This document shows positions 1 to 9,205 of a stretch of DNA of 22,109 nt, piece by piece. Source of the DNA: Deltaproteobacteria bacterium (GTDB lineage Bacteria; Desulfobacterota; Syntrophia; Syntrophales; UBA5619); the NCBI GenBank assembly GCA_026388345.1, contig JAPLJY010000042.1, positions 1 to 22,109 on the forward strand. Reading direction: 5' to 3'. Below the pieces are notes generated by a model, which was given only the letters and a program-made list of their open reading frames with translations, did no database searches and was not told the origin of the DNA. Both the position numbers and the translations under genes were made by a program. The first letter of the stretch is position 1. The number at the start of each line of letters is the position of its first letter.

Positions 1-2088
1 CGTCGCAGCGGGCGGCCATCCAGGCCGACATGTTGTCCTTCATGCTGGGCGTGAAGGGGGAGAGTAGCACAAACTCCTCCTTTTCGGCCCCGGGGAGCTT
101 CATGATCGTGTAGTAGGGATCCATGGCATTTTGACCGCCGGGGCCGGCGACCTGTTTCCCCGGGATGTACCAGAGGTCTTCCTTGTTGTAGAAGACCTGC
201 GCATCCTGCATGTGGTAGACCCGGTACATCCGTGCCTGGATTGTAAGCAGTCCCGGCGGATAGCGGACATGGCTCCGGAGCGCCTCCGGCATCTCGCCCA
301 TCGGCTTGAAAACGCCCGGAAAGATCCGGCTGTAGGTCTGCATGATGGGATCGGTCGGATCGCTCACGTAGAGCTGGACCGTTCCGTCATAGGCATCCAC
401 GACCGCCTTCAAGGTGTTGCGGATGTAGTTGCCCATGTCCGGGGTCGGCTCCGAATAGGGGAAACGGTCCTTAACCGTGTATCCGTCGATGAACCACAGC
501 AGGCGCCCCTCCGGCGAGATGACGAGATAGGGGTCTGCATCCAGGTGTGCAAAGGGGGCGACCATGGAAACCCGCTCGCGGACGTTCCGGTGGTACATCA
601 CCCGGCTGTCGGAGGTGATGTCGTCGGACAAAAGCAGTGTGATGGAACCGAAACGGACCGCAAAGATCAGTTTCTTCAGAAAGGAGAGGGGAACCCCCCC
701 TTTTCCTTCGTAGCGGGAGTAGACGTTCTTGTCGCCCACGGGGTAGTCGAACTCCGGCATTTTGGTCTTGACGAAGACATATTCGTTGGAGTTCTCCCCG
801 AAGTAGATCTCCGGGCGGTTGACCTTCAGCGGTGTCGTCGAGACGGGGGGGATGTCCTTGATGAAGAATTCCGGGAGTCCCTCGGGGGAGATGCGGTTCA
901 CCGGCCCCAGGACGACGCCGTAGCCGTGGGTGTAGGCGAGATGCTCGTTGACCCAGGTCCGGGACGGCAGCGCCGGATAGGAGATCTCCCGCGGGGAGAG
1001 CATCACCTGCCGGTATTCGCCGTTGATCGTGTAGCGGTCGTTGTCGACGCCGGTAAACTTGTAGTAGGTCCGCATCTCCTGGAGCTGGCTGTACGTCTGC
1101 AAGAGCGGGGCATGGTTCCACAGCCGGATGTTCTTCACGGTCAGGTTGTTCTTCTCCAGATCCTTCGCCGTCAGATTGTCCTCCGTCGGGAACTCCTTCT
1201 CCTCGATCTGGGTCAGGCCGTAGGCGAGGCGCGTATACCGGATGTTCTTCTCGATGTAAGGGGTTTCGGCGACGATCTCGTTGGGAATGACCTGGAATTT
1301 CTGGATCAGGGAGGGGTAGATTCCCCGGCCCAGGACCGACACGGCGATGAGGAGCGCAACGGCGGCCGCCGGGAAACGCCAGTCGGGCTTAACGGCGAAG
1401 AAGATCGCGGATAGTCCGGCGACGGCGTAGAGCCCCATCATGAGTTTCAGGACCCAGAGCTGCGTGGTCACGTCGGTGTAGCCCGGCCCGAAGACCACCC
1501 CCCGTTTCGTGAAGAGCAGATCGTTGAGGTCGAGCCAGGCGCCGAAGACGCCCCAGAAAAAGAAGAGGGCGATGAGGAGCGCAAGATGAATCCGTGCCGC
1601 CGGGGCGATCTTCCAGATCCGGGGCGGGGGAAGAGCGGGTCGGAGACGCCGAAGGGGGAGGGATTCAGGAAGAGCAGAAGATTTTCCCACTGGGCGGAAC
1701 CGTTGGCGGCGGCGAAGAGGGCGAACAGGAGGGCGGCGACAGGGATCATGACCTTGAGGAGGCCCGGCCCCATCTCCTGCAGCGGGATGCGGAACCCTGC
1801 CGCACCAGCCTGGTCGCCGAAGAGGGGTACCCGCGACAGGTGAAGCGCGATCAGCAGACTGCCGCAGAAAATGATGAAGAAGCCCGCCCCGAAGAGGGCG
1901 CCGGTCTTGATCTTTGCCAGCAGGGTCACGGTAAAGATCGTCTGGTAACCAACCTCCTGGAACCAGAACCACTCGGTGATCAGGCCGATGATTCGAAGAA
2001 AGATTACCAACAGGACCATCACGGCGATGAAGAGGATCACGCCTTTCATCTGTCTCATCTGGGACTGGGGTGTATGGACGGTGGTCAT
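1..2088 (-). pseudogene. UPF0182 family membrane protein gene, frameshifted and internally shortened; 3' end outside window
   Basis: This is a large inner-membrane protein of the UPF0182 family, whose biochemical function is unknown. The 5' part (start at 2088) has hydrophobic segments at about residues 15-35, 50-80 and 110-125 and reaches the family motif FGVSDPLF. In that frame the family sequence then stops making sense. From about 1640 the next frame gives recognisable UPF0182 sequence (IAPAARIHLALLIALF, GVVFGPGYTDV, THGYGVVLGPVNRISPEG, SPFTPSMKDNMSAWMAARCD) and stays open to the window edge. The segment expected after DP-(I/L)-F, starting GxDIGFYVF and carrying a membrane pair, is missing, so a deletion of perhaps 45-60 codons accompanies the frame change. 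An AAGGAG site lies 7 bases before the ATG. The start overlaps the stop of the radical SAM gene by 4 bases (ATGA), implying co-transcription. The family call is firm; whether the lesion is biological is not. Confidence 0.85.
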
Positions 2089-3821
2089 GGTTTCGTCTCC
2101 TTGCTGATGAGGACGGATTTAAAATCCGTCCCCGGTGGCCCGGACAGTGCCTCCCGGTATTCGCTGATGAGCAGTGTTTTCTCGGTGCCGTGGTCGATGA
2201 AGTCCCACGGCAGGATCTCCTCGGTTTCCTTCCGGCGGTAGACGTAGAAGTCGGGATTCACATTGACCTCCCGGAAGGCGTTTGCCCAGTTGCCTCCCCG
2301 CCGATGGACCGCCAGCAGCAGCCTGCCCACCGTTCGGTCGCCCAGCGAGAGCAGGGCCTGGATGTAATTCCACTTCGGGATGTCGTGGATGACCCGGACC
2401 GCCTTCTCGCCGCGCAACGCGTCGGTGATTCGCCGGATCCTCCGCTTGACGACCGCCGTATCCTCTAACGGGTGCCATTGGAACGGGGTGCCGGGTTTGG
2501 GGATGAACTGATTGATGCTGAGCGTCAGACGCCGGAACCCTTTCCTGCCTTTCGAATACCGGCGTGCGTGGTGCTCCATCCCCTTGACCAGCCGGACGAT
2601 GGCATCCATATCCTCGTCCGTCTCCGTCGGGAGGCCCACCATGAAATAGAGCCTCACCTGCACCATATCACAATCCATGAGTTTTTCCACTGCAGAAAAA
2701 ATCTCCCCTTCGGAGATCCCCTTGCGGATCACATCCCGGAGACGCTGGGAGCCTGCCTCGGGGGCAAGCGCGACGGTCTCCACACCGGTTTCCTTCAGGA
2801 GCGCCGCCATTTCGGTGCTGAACCGGTCCAGACGGAGGGATCCGACGGACACGGACCCGCCCGCACCGAGAATCGCCCGGCAGAGCGGAATCAGGGCAGG
2901 GTGGTCGGAGACGGCCGTACCCAGGAGGCCGATCGTCTTTCGTTTTTCGAGTCCCCGCCAGAAGGAGGCCGAAAGCACCTCGGCACTGCGGAAACGTGCC
3001 GGCCGGCAGACGAAACCGGCGGCACAGAAGCGGCAGCCCCGCCGGCAACCCCGGCTGATCTCCGTGACAAACATGCCGCCGAATTCGGTATCTGCGGTGG
3101 TGATGCCCTGTTCGGTCGGGAAGGCGTCGAGGTCGAGGGGATAGGGCCGGGCAATCCGTCGGGGAAAGGCGGGATCGAGGGGTTCCCGGGAGGAGATGCG
3201 TCCGTCTTCCCCGGTGGTCACCCGGTAAAACCGGGGGACGTAGGCCCCGGCAATCTCCTTCTGGACCCGGGCGAGATAGGCCTCCCGCGGGAGATCCCGT
3301 TCCCGGGATGTCGCGAGATCCAGAAATCCGGGGAGAACCGCCTCGCCTTCGCCGAGAAGGAAGAGATCAAAGAAGTCGGCGAGGGGTTCGGGGTTCAGCG
3401 TCACGGCGATACCGCCCGCGATGACGAGAGGATCCTTCTCTCCCCGGGACGCGGTATCGAGGGGGATTCCCGCCATCTCCAGCATCCGGAGGATCTGGGG
3501 ATAATCGTTCTCGAAGGAGAGGGAGAAGGCGACGATGTCGAAGTCGGCGACGGGCCGCTGCGACTCGATGCTGATCAGGGTGTCGCCGGCGCCGGCGGGC
3601 GGCTCGTCGCCGGGTTCGGGGAGGAAGACCCGTTCGCACAGGCAGGCGGGATGGCGGTTGATCAGCGCGTAGACAGCCTGAAAGCCGAGGTTGGACATCC
3701 CCGTCCGGTAAAGGTTCGGATAGGCGAGGCAGACCGTCAGGGATTCTCCCCAGACCTTCCGGGACCAGCCCTCTTCGCCGGCGAGAAGATCAAGGCATCT
3801 TTTCTTTTGTTTCCAAGTCAT
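2085..3821 (-). CDS. B12-binding / radical SAM protein (TIGR03960-like N-terminal type)
   Basis: This 578-residue protein has an N-terminal cobalamin-binding-like region (about 25-200, including YPNLYRTGMSNLGFQ and FSLSFENDYP), followed by a radical SAM core. The cluster-binding motif CRRGCRFC has its cysteines at 259, 263 and 266, the CxxxCxxC spacing that holds a 4Fe-4S cluster and S-adenosylmethionine. LAPEAGSQRLR (about 352-362) and FMVGLPTET (about 393-401) are typical of later core strands. It resembles the short members of the TIGR03960 group, which lack the fused C-terminal DUF2344; the substrate is not known, though relatives are suspected of RNA or cofactor modification. The ATG has only a weak Shine-Dalgarno match (CGAAG directly before it) and begins 13 bases after the stop of the Fic remnant. 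The last dozen codons contain a palindromic repeat that probably altered the C terminus. It overlaps the UPF0182 start by 4 bases. Confidence 0.88.
   Translation of the reverse strand: MTWKQKKRCLDLLAGEEGWSRKVWGESLTVCLAYPNLYRTGMSNLGFQAVYALINRHPACLCERVFLPEPGDEPPAGAGDTLISIESQRPVADFDIVAFSLSFENDYPQILRMLEMAGIPLDTASRGEKDPLVIAGGIAVTLNPEPLADFFDLFLLGEGEAVLPGFLDLATSRERDLPREAYLARVQKEIAGAYVPRFYRVTTGEDGRISSREPLDPAFPRRIARPYPLDLDAFPTEQGITTADTEFGGMFVTEISRGCRRGCRFCAAGFVCRPARFRSAEVLSASFWRGLEKRKTIGLLGTAVSDHPALIPLCRAILGAGGSVSVGSLRLDRFSTEMAALLKETGVETVALAPEAGSQRLRDVIRKGISEGEIFSAVEKLMDCDMVQVRLYFMVGLPTETDEDMDAIVRLVKGMEHHARRYSKGRKGFRRLTLSINQFIPKPGTPFQWHPLEDTAVVKRRIRRITDALRGEKAVRVIHDIPKWNYIQALLSLGDRTVGRLLLAVHRRGGNWANAFREVNVNPDFYVYRRKETEEILPWDFIDHGTEKTLLISEYREALSGPPGTDFKSVLISKETKP
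2111..2131. repeat. 21-base perfect palindrome inside the 3' end of the radical SAM gene
   Basis: Ten-base arms GGACGGATTT and AAATCCGTCC flank a single central A. On the minus strand it is read in frame as part of the C-terminal residues GTDFKSVLI. Short palindromes giving a (T)D(F/L)KSV peptide are, as far as I recall, dispersed in several deltaproteobacterial genomes, so this looks like an inserted repetitive element rather than a designed hairpin. No second full copy was seen in the window. Confidence 0.7.
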
Positions 3822-3834
3822 CTTCGTGCTTTTG

Positions 3835-4339
3835 TCAAAATCGCTTTTCGCCTTCGCAGATGTTGATCAGTTCGGCAAGCGCCAGGATTTGTGGCCTGCG
3901 CCATTTGCCTTCCCTCAATACTGTGATGATCCATGCCATTTTCAGCTTTCCCAGCATGTTCATGATCATGGGTAGACCCGGCATACCGGTGCAGGTTTGT
4001 AGCAGATAGCTGGTGAAAATCGGTTGATCAAAGAGGCTGTCCAAAAGAGGGATGACATAGCGGGAATGGGTAAGATGAAGGACACGTTCTGTCGGGGTGT
4101 TATACAGATCGCAAAACCTCCCCCAATGTGGCCTGCGTCCCTTCGATCTTCGAGGATAAAACCGCTTCCTGGGTGGTCAGGGGCGAAAGCAGGACATCAG
4201 GATTGGCGACGCCGCAGAGAACACCGGCAAAATAGGCCAGGGAACGATTCGCCCTTCCGATCATCGGGATCAGGGAATCCCATTGGATGGTCTCGATCGG
4301 GAGTGTTTGAGTTTCAAAGGGTTTCAACTTGTCTATCAC
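3835..4339 (-). pseudogene. Remnant of a Fic-family (AMP-transferase fold) protein gene, core deleted
   Basis: Two pieces of one Fic protein remain in different frames. The N-terminal piece (GTG at 4339 to a TAA near 4100, 79 codons) ends in LSSKIEGTQATLGEVL, the signature of the helix before the Fic core in the long Fic family. The C-terminal piece starts near 4095 with DLYNTPTERVLHLTHSRYV and continues to a TGA at 3835, covering the winged-helix tail (LLDSLFDQPIF, then VLREGKWRRPQ and ELINICEGEKRF). The central catalytic segment that should carry the HxFxDGNGR motif is absent, so roughly 200 residues are gone compared with the usual length of about 370. An active enzyme would transfer AMP or a related group to target proteins; this one cannot. 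The junction lies around 4095-4105. The C-terminal piece also looks degenerate within its helix-turn-helix. It sits between the signalling module and the radical SAM gene. Confidence 0.82.
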
Positions 4340-4356
4340 CGGCTATTCACAAAGTG

Positions 4357-4395
4357 GTTTGTCTATAACAATATGCAATCTCTTTATAGACAAAC
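4357..4395. promoter_or_regulatory. 12-base inverted repeat upstream of the Fic remnant, probable operator
   Basis: The arms GTTTGTCTATAA (4357-4368) and TTATAGACAAAC (4384-4395) are perfect reverse complements separated by 15 bases. A partial third copy, TTGTCTAT, lies at 4329-4336 over the first codons of the Fic remnant. The pair is 18 bases upstream of the GTG start, where a promoter would be expected, so binding of a dimeric repressor (possibly the Fic protein's own winged-helix tail) is a reasonable inference. No direct evidence shows which protein binds. Confidence 0.55.
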
Positions 4396-4656
4396 TGCAA
4401 TGCGGTGTCAATACGAATATTTGGGTTTTATACGCTAACCCTGTTTTGCCGCGGGTCAATGAGGAAGACCTTTTTGTCACCCGAACGGCAGCTAATGCGC
4501 TTTTGTCGTGGATTTCAACTTGTACTGCTCATGCATGAGGGCAGAAAAATGGAATTTATCGATTATTGGCGACACCTATAAGTCAACGCTCTTGTGGCAT
4601 AACTAAAGCTAAGTATTACTGTTTATAACCAACAAATTTTAAATTTAGCTTCATAT
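4396..4656. other. AT-rich gene-free stretch between the Fic remnant and the HD-GYP gene
   Basis: Together with the inverted repeat it makes about 317 bases between genes. It is more AT-rich than its surroundings. I see no convincing reading frame on either strand, no tRNA-like fold and no strong terminator. A 7-base complementary pair (AAGCTAA and TTAGCTT, around 4607-4652) just beyond the HD-GYP stop could form a weak hairpin but lacks a T run. Confidence 0.5.
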
Positions 4657-5799
4657 CTATGCCCCCATCTGCTTTGCCTTCAACTGCACGTCGTGCTCCG
4701 TATCTTCATAGCGTTTCGCTATCTGGATAAATTCATCGGCAATTTCCATAAAGGCATCCACGATATCAGGGTCAAAATGGGTGCCGCTGCTCTCGCGGAT
4801 GATTCCCAACGCCTTTTCATGGGGCATGCCCTCTTTATATACGCGCCGGCAAATCAGGGCGTCGTATACGTCCGCCACGGCCATCAGACGTCCGGAAATC
4901 GGGATGTCATCACCGGACAATCCTTCCGGGTAGCCCATGCCATCCCATTTCTCCTGATGGGAATAGGCGATTTCCTTGGCGAAGGAAAGGAACGGCAGAT
5001 CCAACCCAAGGCGTCGTTCCGCAGCGATGATGGCATCCCGCCCCAAGGCTGTATGGGTTTTCATGATTTCAAATTCCTCATCGGTGAAACGTCCCGGTTT
5101 CAGAAGGATGTGGTCGGGGATGCCCACCTTGCCGATATCATGCAACGGAGCTGATTTGAAAAGCAGATCAATGGTTTTGTCATCGTCGAGAAAATGGCTG
5201 AACCGTGGATGGCGGCGGAGCTTTTCAGCGAGGGCCCTGACATAAAACTGGGTGCGGCGGATGTGGTTGCCCGTATCGTTGTCCCGAGTTTCCGCCAGCG
5301 ACGCCATGGCCAGAATGGTAACTTCCTGGACTGCGACAACCTCCTGTGTTCGGCGCTGCACTTCCGCTTCCAAGAACACGTTTTGATCCTTGAGGTAGTC
5401 GCGCATTTTCTTTAATTGAAGATGGGTATTCACACGCGCAAGTACAACGGGCGGACTGATCGGCTTGGTGATGTAATCAACCGCGCCGAGTTCGAAACCC
5501 TTCATTTCATCCTCGACTTCAGCCTTGGCGGTCAGAAAAATCACAGGGATATCCCTGGTCTTCAGGTCTGTCTTTAACTGGCGGCAAGTCTCATAGCCAT
5601 CCATGACCGGCATCATGATGTCTAGCAGGATGATGTCGGGAGGCGTGCCGGTCATAGCGACTTTCAAAGCCCGCTCACCGTTGTTGGCAATTTTGACCTT
5701 GTACAGATCCTTGAGTAATCCACTCATCAAAGATAGATTGTCCGGTGTATCATCGACGACCAGAATCGTCGGCTTATCCATATAACTTGCCTCTGCCAT
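4657..5799 (-). CDS. Response regulator with HD-GYP domain (cyclic di-GMP phosphodiesterase, RpfG type)
   Basis: The 380-residue cytosolic protein has a receiver domain at about 10-130, with phospho-acceptor Asp60 (IILLDIMMPVMDG) and the conserved Lys112 (YITKP), then a helical linker at 130-165 and an HD-GYP domain at about 165-365. The HD pair is His220-Asp221 in HDIGKVGIPDH, and the GYP signature is HQEKWDGMGYPEGL at 281-294. Both metal-binding and signature residues are present, so hydrolysis of cyclic di-GMP under phosphorylation control is expected. AAGGAGG sits about 6 bases before the ATG. It is the last gene of the signalling module, 75 bases after a single-domain receiver that closely resembles its own receiver. 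The hybrid kinase two genes upstream is the natural phosphate donor (inference). Confidence 0.93.
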   Translation of the reverse strand: MAEASYMDKPTILVVDDTPDNLSLMSGLLKDLYKVKIANNGERALKVAMTGTPPDIILLDIMMPVMDGYETCRQLKTDLKTRDIPVIFLTAKAEVEDEMKGFELGAVDYITKPISPPVVLARVNTHLQLKKMRDYLKDQNVFLEAEVQRRTQEVVAVQEVTILAMASLAETRDNDTGNHIRRTQFYVRALAEKLRRHPRFSHFLDDDKTIDLLFKSAPLHDIGKVGIPDHILLKPGRFTDEEFEIMKTHTALGRDAIIAAERRLGLDLPFLSFAKEIAYSHQEKWDGMGYPEGLSGDDIPISGRLMAVADVYDALICRRVYKEGMPHEKALGIIRESSGTHFDPDIVDAFMEIADEFIQIAKRYEDTEHDVQLKAKQMGA

Positions 5800-5874
5800 T
5801 TCTGCCTCCTTGCCATTAAGGCTTCAAAAAATAAGCCATCTGCCAGATAACTTCTTGGTCATGCACGATATTAT

Positions 5875-6315
5875 TTACGACGGGTTATTCTCACCCAGCT
5901 TATTTTTCAAATAGTCCGTTACTCTCTTGAGTTGCAGATGAGTCCGGACGCGGGCCAATACGATGGGGGGGCTTACCGGTTTTGTAATATAGTCCACAGC
6001 TCCGAGTTCAAAGCCCTTCATCTCATCGTCAACATCAGACTTTGCCGTCAGAAAAATAACAGGGATATCTGCCGTTTGAGAGTCGTTTTTCAATTGGCGG
6101 CACACCTCATAACCATCCATTTCGGGCATCATGATGTCGAGGAGGATCAGGTCAGGCGGGTCCTGAGAATAGGCGATCTGAAGGGCCTTCTTGCCGGTCG
6201 TGGCAATTTTTATCTTATATCGGTCACTGAGCATCGAGCTTACCATCGCCAGGTTTTCAGGTGTGTCATCGACGATCAGTATCGTTTGCTTTTCTTGATC
6301 GTTTCCGTCAGTCAT
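5875..6315 (-). CDS. Single-domain response regulator (receiver only)
   Basis: The 146-residue protein is a CheY-type receiver with the acidic pair in ILIVDDTPEN, the phosphorylation site in LILLDIMMPEMDG and the conserved lysine in YITKP. It stops soon after the receiver fold with a short helical tail (LKNKLGENNPS). The chosen ATG at 6315 has GGAGG 8 bases upstream. A longer frame would begin at a TTG overlapping that same GGAGG and is less likely. It is very similar to the receiver of the downstream HD-GYP protein over its whole length (shared FELGAVDYITKP and VLAR.. THLQLK), so the two look like duplicates. It probably acts as a phosphate sink or intermediate competing for the hybrid kinase, or signals by protein contact, since it has no output domain. 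Confidence 0.9.
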   Translation of the reverse strand: MTDGNDQEKQTILIVDDTPENLAMVSSMLSDRYKIKIATTGKKALQIAYSQDPPDLILLDIMMPEMDGYEVCRQLKNDSQTADIPVIFLTAKSDVDDEMKGFELGAVDYITKPVSPPIVLARVRTHLQLKRVTDYLKNKLGENNPS

Positions 6316-6323
6316 CGCTTCAT

Positions 6324-6328
6324 CCTCC
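6324..6328 (-). promoter_or_regulatory. Ribosome binding site that sets the receiver start
   Basis: GGAGG, 8 bases before the ATG at 6315. It overlaps the alternative upstream TTG frame, which argues for the shorter start. Confidence 0.7.
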
Positions 6329-6386
6329 AAAAAATTATCCTAACGTTTTCGTCTTACCCCGGGGCTCTCTCCCCATTCGCAGGAAA

Positions 6387-9194
6387 CTACCGATGCTTGT
6401 TGAACTTTTCCGCCTGCGATTTCATTAACTCCAGGGCTTGTGCAAAATCGTACTGTTTGACGGCGTGATCGAACGGGCCGAAGTGCTCCATTCCCAGGAT
6501 GTAGCGCAGGGCATCCTTTTCCGCCTCGAGATAGTCCACCGCTTCGCTGTCATCGTTGGCGAGGAGTTCCATCATTTTTTCACAAACCGCCGTTGCCTTT
6601 GCCTCATCCACCGTGTCAACCTCTTCCCGGACTGCCGCCACGGGAAAAGCTTCCATCAGGCCGGCAATGAGTTTGCCGTGCTCTGCGCCGAAGGTGTCCA
6701 GCATCGTCCCGATTTCCTCGCGGGGCGATTTCTCCCGGATCGCCTTCTCCAGGGTAGCCGCCATCCCCTGCAGCCCTGTCGCGCCGATGTTCCCGCTGAC
6801 CCCCTTGGCCGTGTGGGCCAGACGCTCCGCCGTCCCGTAATCGTCGGCATCGAGGCTCTGGCGGATCTGCGCCGGGGCCTGACCTTGATTGTCGATGTAC
6901 TTCCTCAGCATGTCCATGTAAAAGGCCTTCTTGCCCATGACCCGTTTCAAACCGAGGCTGATATCGAGTCCGGGGATATCGGGCAGGTCGTCCTTCTTTG
7001 CCGGTTTTGGTTCCTCCTTTTCTATCTCCTTTGGCGCCTTGGCGGTTTCCTGAACCTCCTCGATCTTCCGAGGCTTCACCCACTTCAACAGCTTGCCGAA
7101 CAGCTCATCGGGGTCAATCGGCTTGCCGATATGATCCCACATGCCCGCGTCCCGGCATTTTTCAATATCCGCCTCCATGACATTGGCCGTCATAGCCAAA
7201 ATGGGCAGATCCTTATACCGTTCATCCTTGCGGATCTCACGCGTGGCTGTCGTACCGTCCATGACGGGCATCTGCATATCCATGAGCACGATGTCATAGG
7301 AACGTTTATTCACCATCTCGATCGATTTCTGGCCATTCTCCGCCACGTCCACCTTGAACCCGGCATCGGCGAGCAGTTCGCAGGCGATCTGCTGGTTGAA
7401 CTCGTTGTCCTCCACAAGGAGGATCGAAGAACCCTTGATGGTGTTGAGGTTTTCCATCAACGGTGTTGCCTGCTGAGTTTCTTCCCCCTTCTCATCATGC
7501 TTCCCGCCCAGAACCTGGACCAGCGTGTCGAACATCGTCGAAGCGCTTACCGGTTTAATGAGGACATCTTCGAGTCCTGCCAGGGCCGCCTCCTTCAATA
7601 CCTCCTCGCGGCCATAAGCCGTCACCATGACCATGTGCGGGATGGGAGAGAGGGGCAGCTCCCGGATTGCTTTTGCCGTTTCGATGCCGTCCATCCCCGG
7701 CATTCGCCAATCCAGCAATACCACATCATAAGACTCACCGGATTCGGCAGCGGTGCGGATCTCTTCCAGCGCCGCCTTGCCAGAGGCGACATCCTTCACA
7801 CTGAAGGTCATCCCGGTCAGCATGTCGCCAAGAACGATGCGGCTCATCTCGTTGTCATCCACCACCAGCACCCGCCGTCCCCGCAGGTCGGGTTCGGGCA
7901 GGAATGTTCTTGCTTTGGCAATGCCCTTGCCCAAGCGGGCCGTAAACCAGAAGGTGCTGCTTTTGCCGTATTCGCTCTCCACCCCCACATCGCCGCCCAT
8001 AAGGGTGGCCAATTTCTTGGAAATGGCCAGACCCAGTCCGGTGCCGCCGTACTTCCGCGATGTCGACATGTCGGCCTGCTGGAAGGACTGGAACAGCTTA
8101 CCGATCTGTTCCTCCGTCAGCCCGATGCCCGTATCACGGACGGCAAAACGGAAAAGGCCGTCATGGTCGGTTTCTTCAACAACCCTGACGGACACGACGA
8201 TCTCGCCCTGATCGGTGAACTTGACCGCATTGTTGGCATAATTGACCAGGATCTGCCCCAGCCTCAGCGGGTCGCCCACCAGATAATTGGGGGTTCCTTT
8301 CTCGACATGGAACACCAGCTCCAGACCCTTTGCGGCAGTCTTCTCGGAAATGAGGTTGGATACATTACCCAGTACCTTCTCCAGTTCAAATTCTGTCTGT
8401 TCCACCGCCAGCTTGCCCGCCTCGATCTTCGAGAAATCGAGGATGTCGTTGATAATTCCGAGCAGATGCTGTCCCGACTGCTGGATTTTACTGAGGTAGT
8501 CACGCTGCTTCCGGTCTAGGTCCGTCTTCATCGCCAGGTTGGAAAACCCGATGATCGCATTCATTGGGGTCCGGATCTCGTGGCTCATGTTCGCCAGGAA
8601 GTCCGCCTTGGCTTTGGCGGCGGCGTCGGCCGCCTGTCTTGCCTCATCGAGATCCTCGAGGATATTCAACATCGCTTTCCGTGCCTTGCTTAACTCATCA
8701 ACCTGCCGCTGGGAATCGTCCAAAATGTTTAACATCGCCGTCCGAGCCTCTGCCAACTCGTCAAGCTGATGCTGGAGATCCTCCTCGGATTTCTTTCGTT
8801 CCAGGAAGGAGTTTTCCAACTGCGCGGTCATGCTGTTGAAGGCCTCGGAGAATTCCCCCATAAAACTGACTTTTTGAGTGAAATCTCCCGCGGCAATCTG
8901 CTTGGTGGTCCAGGTCAAGGTTCTCAAGCTTGCGTGGAGACTCTTGAGCGACTGGGCAAAGATCAAGCCCACCTTGGGCGGGTCGAGATCGATCTCTCCC
9001 CGCCCCAGATGATAAGCAAAGGTGGTCATTTCATTATATTCAGCAATGAATTTGTTGAGATAACCGACCGCCTGCCGGATTTCATTGTCGGGATAATCCT
9101 GCGGCAGCTCGATTGGCACAGGTTTCTTGCCTTTGAGCATCGAATAAAGGACCGCCGTGACCTTGTCGATATCCTGCTCGTTGATCTGGATCAT
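6387..9194 (-). CDS. Soluble hybrid sensor histidine kinase (HAMP-like, HisKA, HATPase, two receivers, HPt)
   Basis: This 935-residue protein has no membrane segment. Domains in order: an N-terminal helical region (1-80); a HAMP-like segment (about 85-135, with [11 protein letters not shown]); a coiled coil with an exact-length 21-residue tandem repeat (140-181); HisKA with the phospho-accepting His205 in MSHEIRTP; an HATPase domain (about 300-425) with N and G boxes DTGIG and YGGTGLGL; a first receiver with Asp495 ([10 protein letters not shown]); a second receiver with Asp639 ([13 protein letters not shown]); a proline/lysine/glutamate-rich linker (710-740); and an HPt domain with His794 in AHTAKG. 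An 80-residue helical tail follows. All phosphorelay residues are present. It starts 11 bases after the V4R gene, so the V4R protein is the likely input partner. Its HPt domain can pass phosphate to the separate receivers downstream. GAAGGAA precedes the ATG by about 6 bases. Confidence 0.95.
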   Translation of the reverse strand: MIQINEQDIDKVTAVLYSMLKGKKPVPIELPQDYPDNEIRQAVGYLNKFIAEYNEMTTFAYHLGRGEIDLDPPKVGLIFAQSLKSLHASLRTLTWTTKQIAAGDFTQKVSFMGEFSEAFNSMTAQLENSFLERKKSEEDLQHQLDELAEARTAMLNILDDSQRQVDELSKARKAMLNILEDLDEARQAADAAAKAKADFLANMSHEIRTPMNAIIGFSNLAMKTDLDRKQRDYLSKIQQSGQHLLGIINDILDFSKIEAGKLAVEQTEFELEKVLGNVSNLISEKTAAKGLELVFHVEKGTPNYLVGDPLRLGQILVNYANNAVKFTDQGEIVVSVRVVEETDHDGLFRFAVRDTGIGLTEEQIGKLFQSFQQADMSTSRKYGGTGLGLAISKKLATLMGGDVGVESEYGKSSTFWFTARLGKGIAKARTFLPEPDLRGRRVLVVDDNEMSRIVLGDMLTGMTFSVKDVASGKAALEEIRTAAESGESYDVVLLDWRMPGMDGIETAKAIRELPLSPIPHMVMVTAYGREEVLKEAALAGLEDVLIKPVSASTMFDTLVQVLGGKHDEKGEETQQATPLMENLNTIKGSSILLVEDNEFNQQIACELLADAGFKVDVAENGQKSIEMVNKRSYDIVLMDMQMPVMDGTTATREIRKDERYKDLPILAMTANVMEADIEKCRDAGMWDHIGKPIDPDELFGKLLKWVKPRKIEEVQETAKAPKEIEKEEPKPAKKDDLPDIPGLDISLGLKRVMGKKAFYMDMLRKYIDNQGQAPAQIRQSLDADDYGTAERLAHTAKGVSGNIGATGLQGMAATLEKAIREKSPREEIGTMLDTFGAEHGKLIAGLMEAFPVAAVREEVDTVDEAKATAVCEKMMELLANDDSEAVDYLEAEKDALRYILGMEHFGPFDHAVKQYDFAQALELMKSQAEKFNKHR
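8652..8777 (-). repeat. Tandem 21-residue (three-heptad) coiled-coil repeat within the hybrid kinase
   Basis: Residues 140-160 and 161-181 align without gaps; both contain DEL..ARxAMLNIL(D/E)D. A 21-residue period equals three heptads, so the copies can stack in register in the signalling helix between the HAMP-like segment and HisKA. The DNA copies have diverged, so this is not a recent slip. Confidence 0.8.
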
Positions 9195-9205
9195 TTGTTA
9201 TTCCT

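Noticed and set aside
131..1414. Plus-strand open frame (427 codons) opposite the UPF0182 gene
   Set aside because: The minus strand gives clear UPF0182 sequence here; the plus frame is a GC-rich shadow.
2472..3866. Plus-strand open frame (464 codons) opposite the radical SAM gene
   Set aside because: No recognisable domains, while the opposite strand carries the CxxxCxxC protein.
3835..4044. C-terminal Fic piece as an independent 69-residue gene
   Set aside because: The similarity to Fic tails begins upstream of its ATG, there is no start signal, and the N-terminal Fic piece lies just upstream.
6438..8519. Long plus-strand open frame (693 codons) opposite the hybrid kinase
   Set aside because: It mirrors the kinase coding strand, shows no family-like motifs, and the minus-strand frame has every phosphorelay motif.
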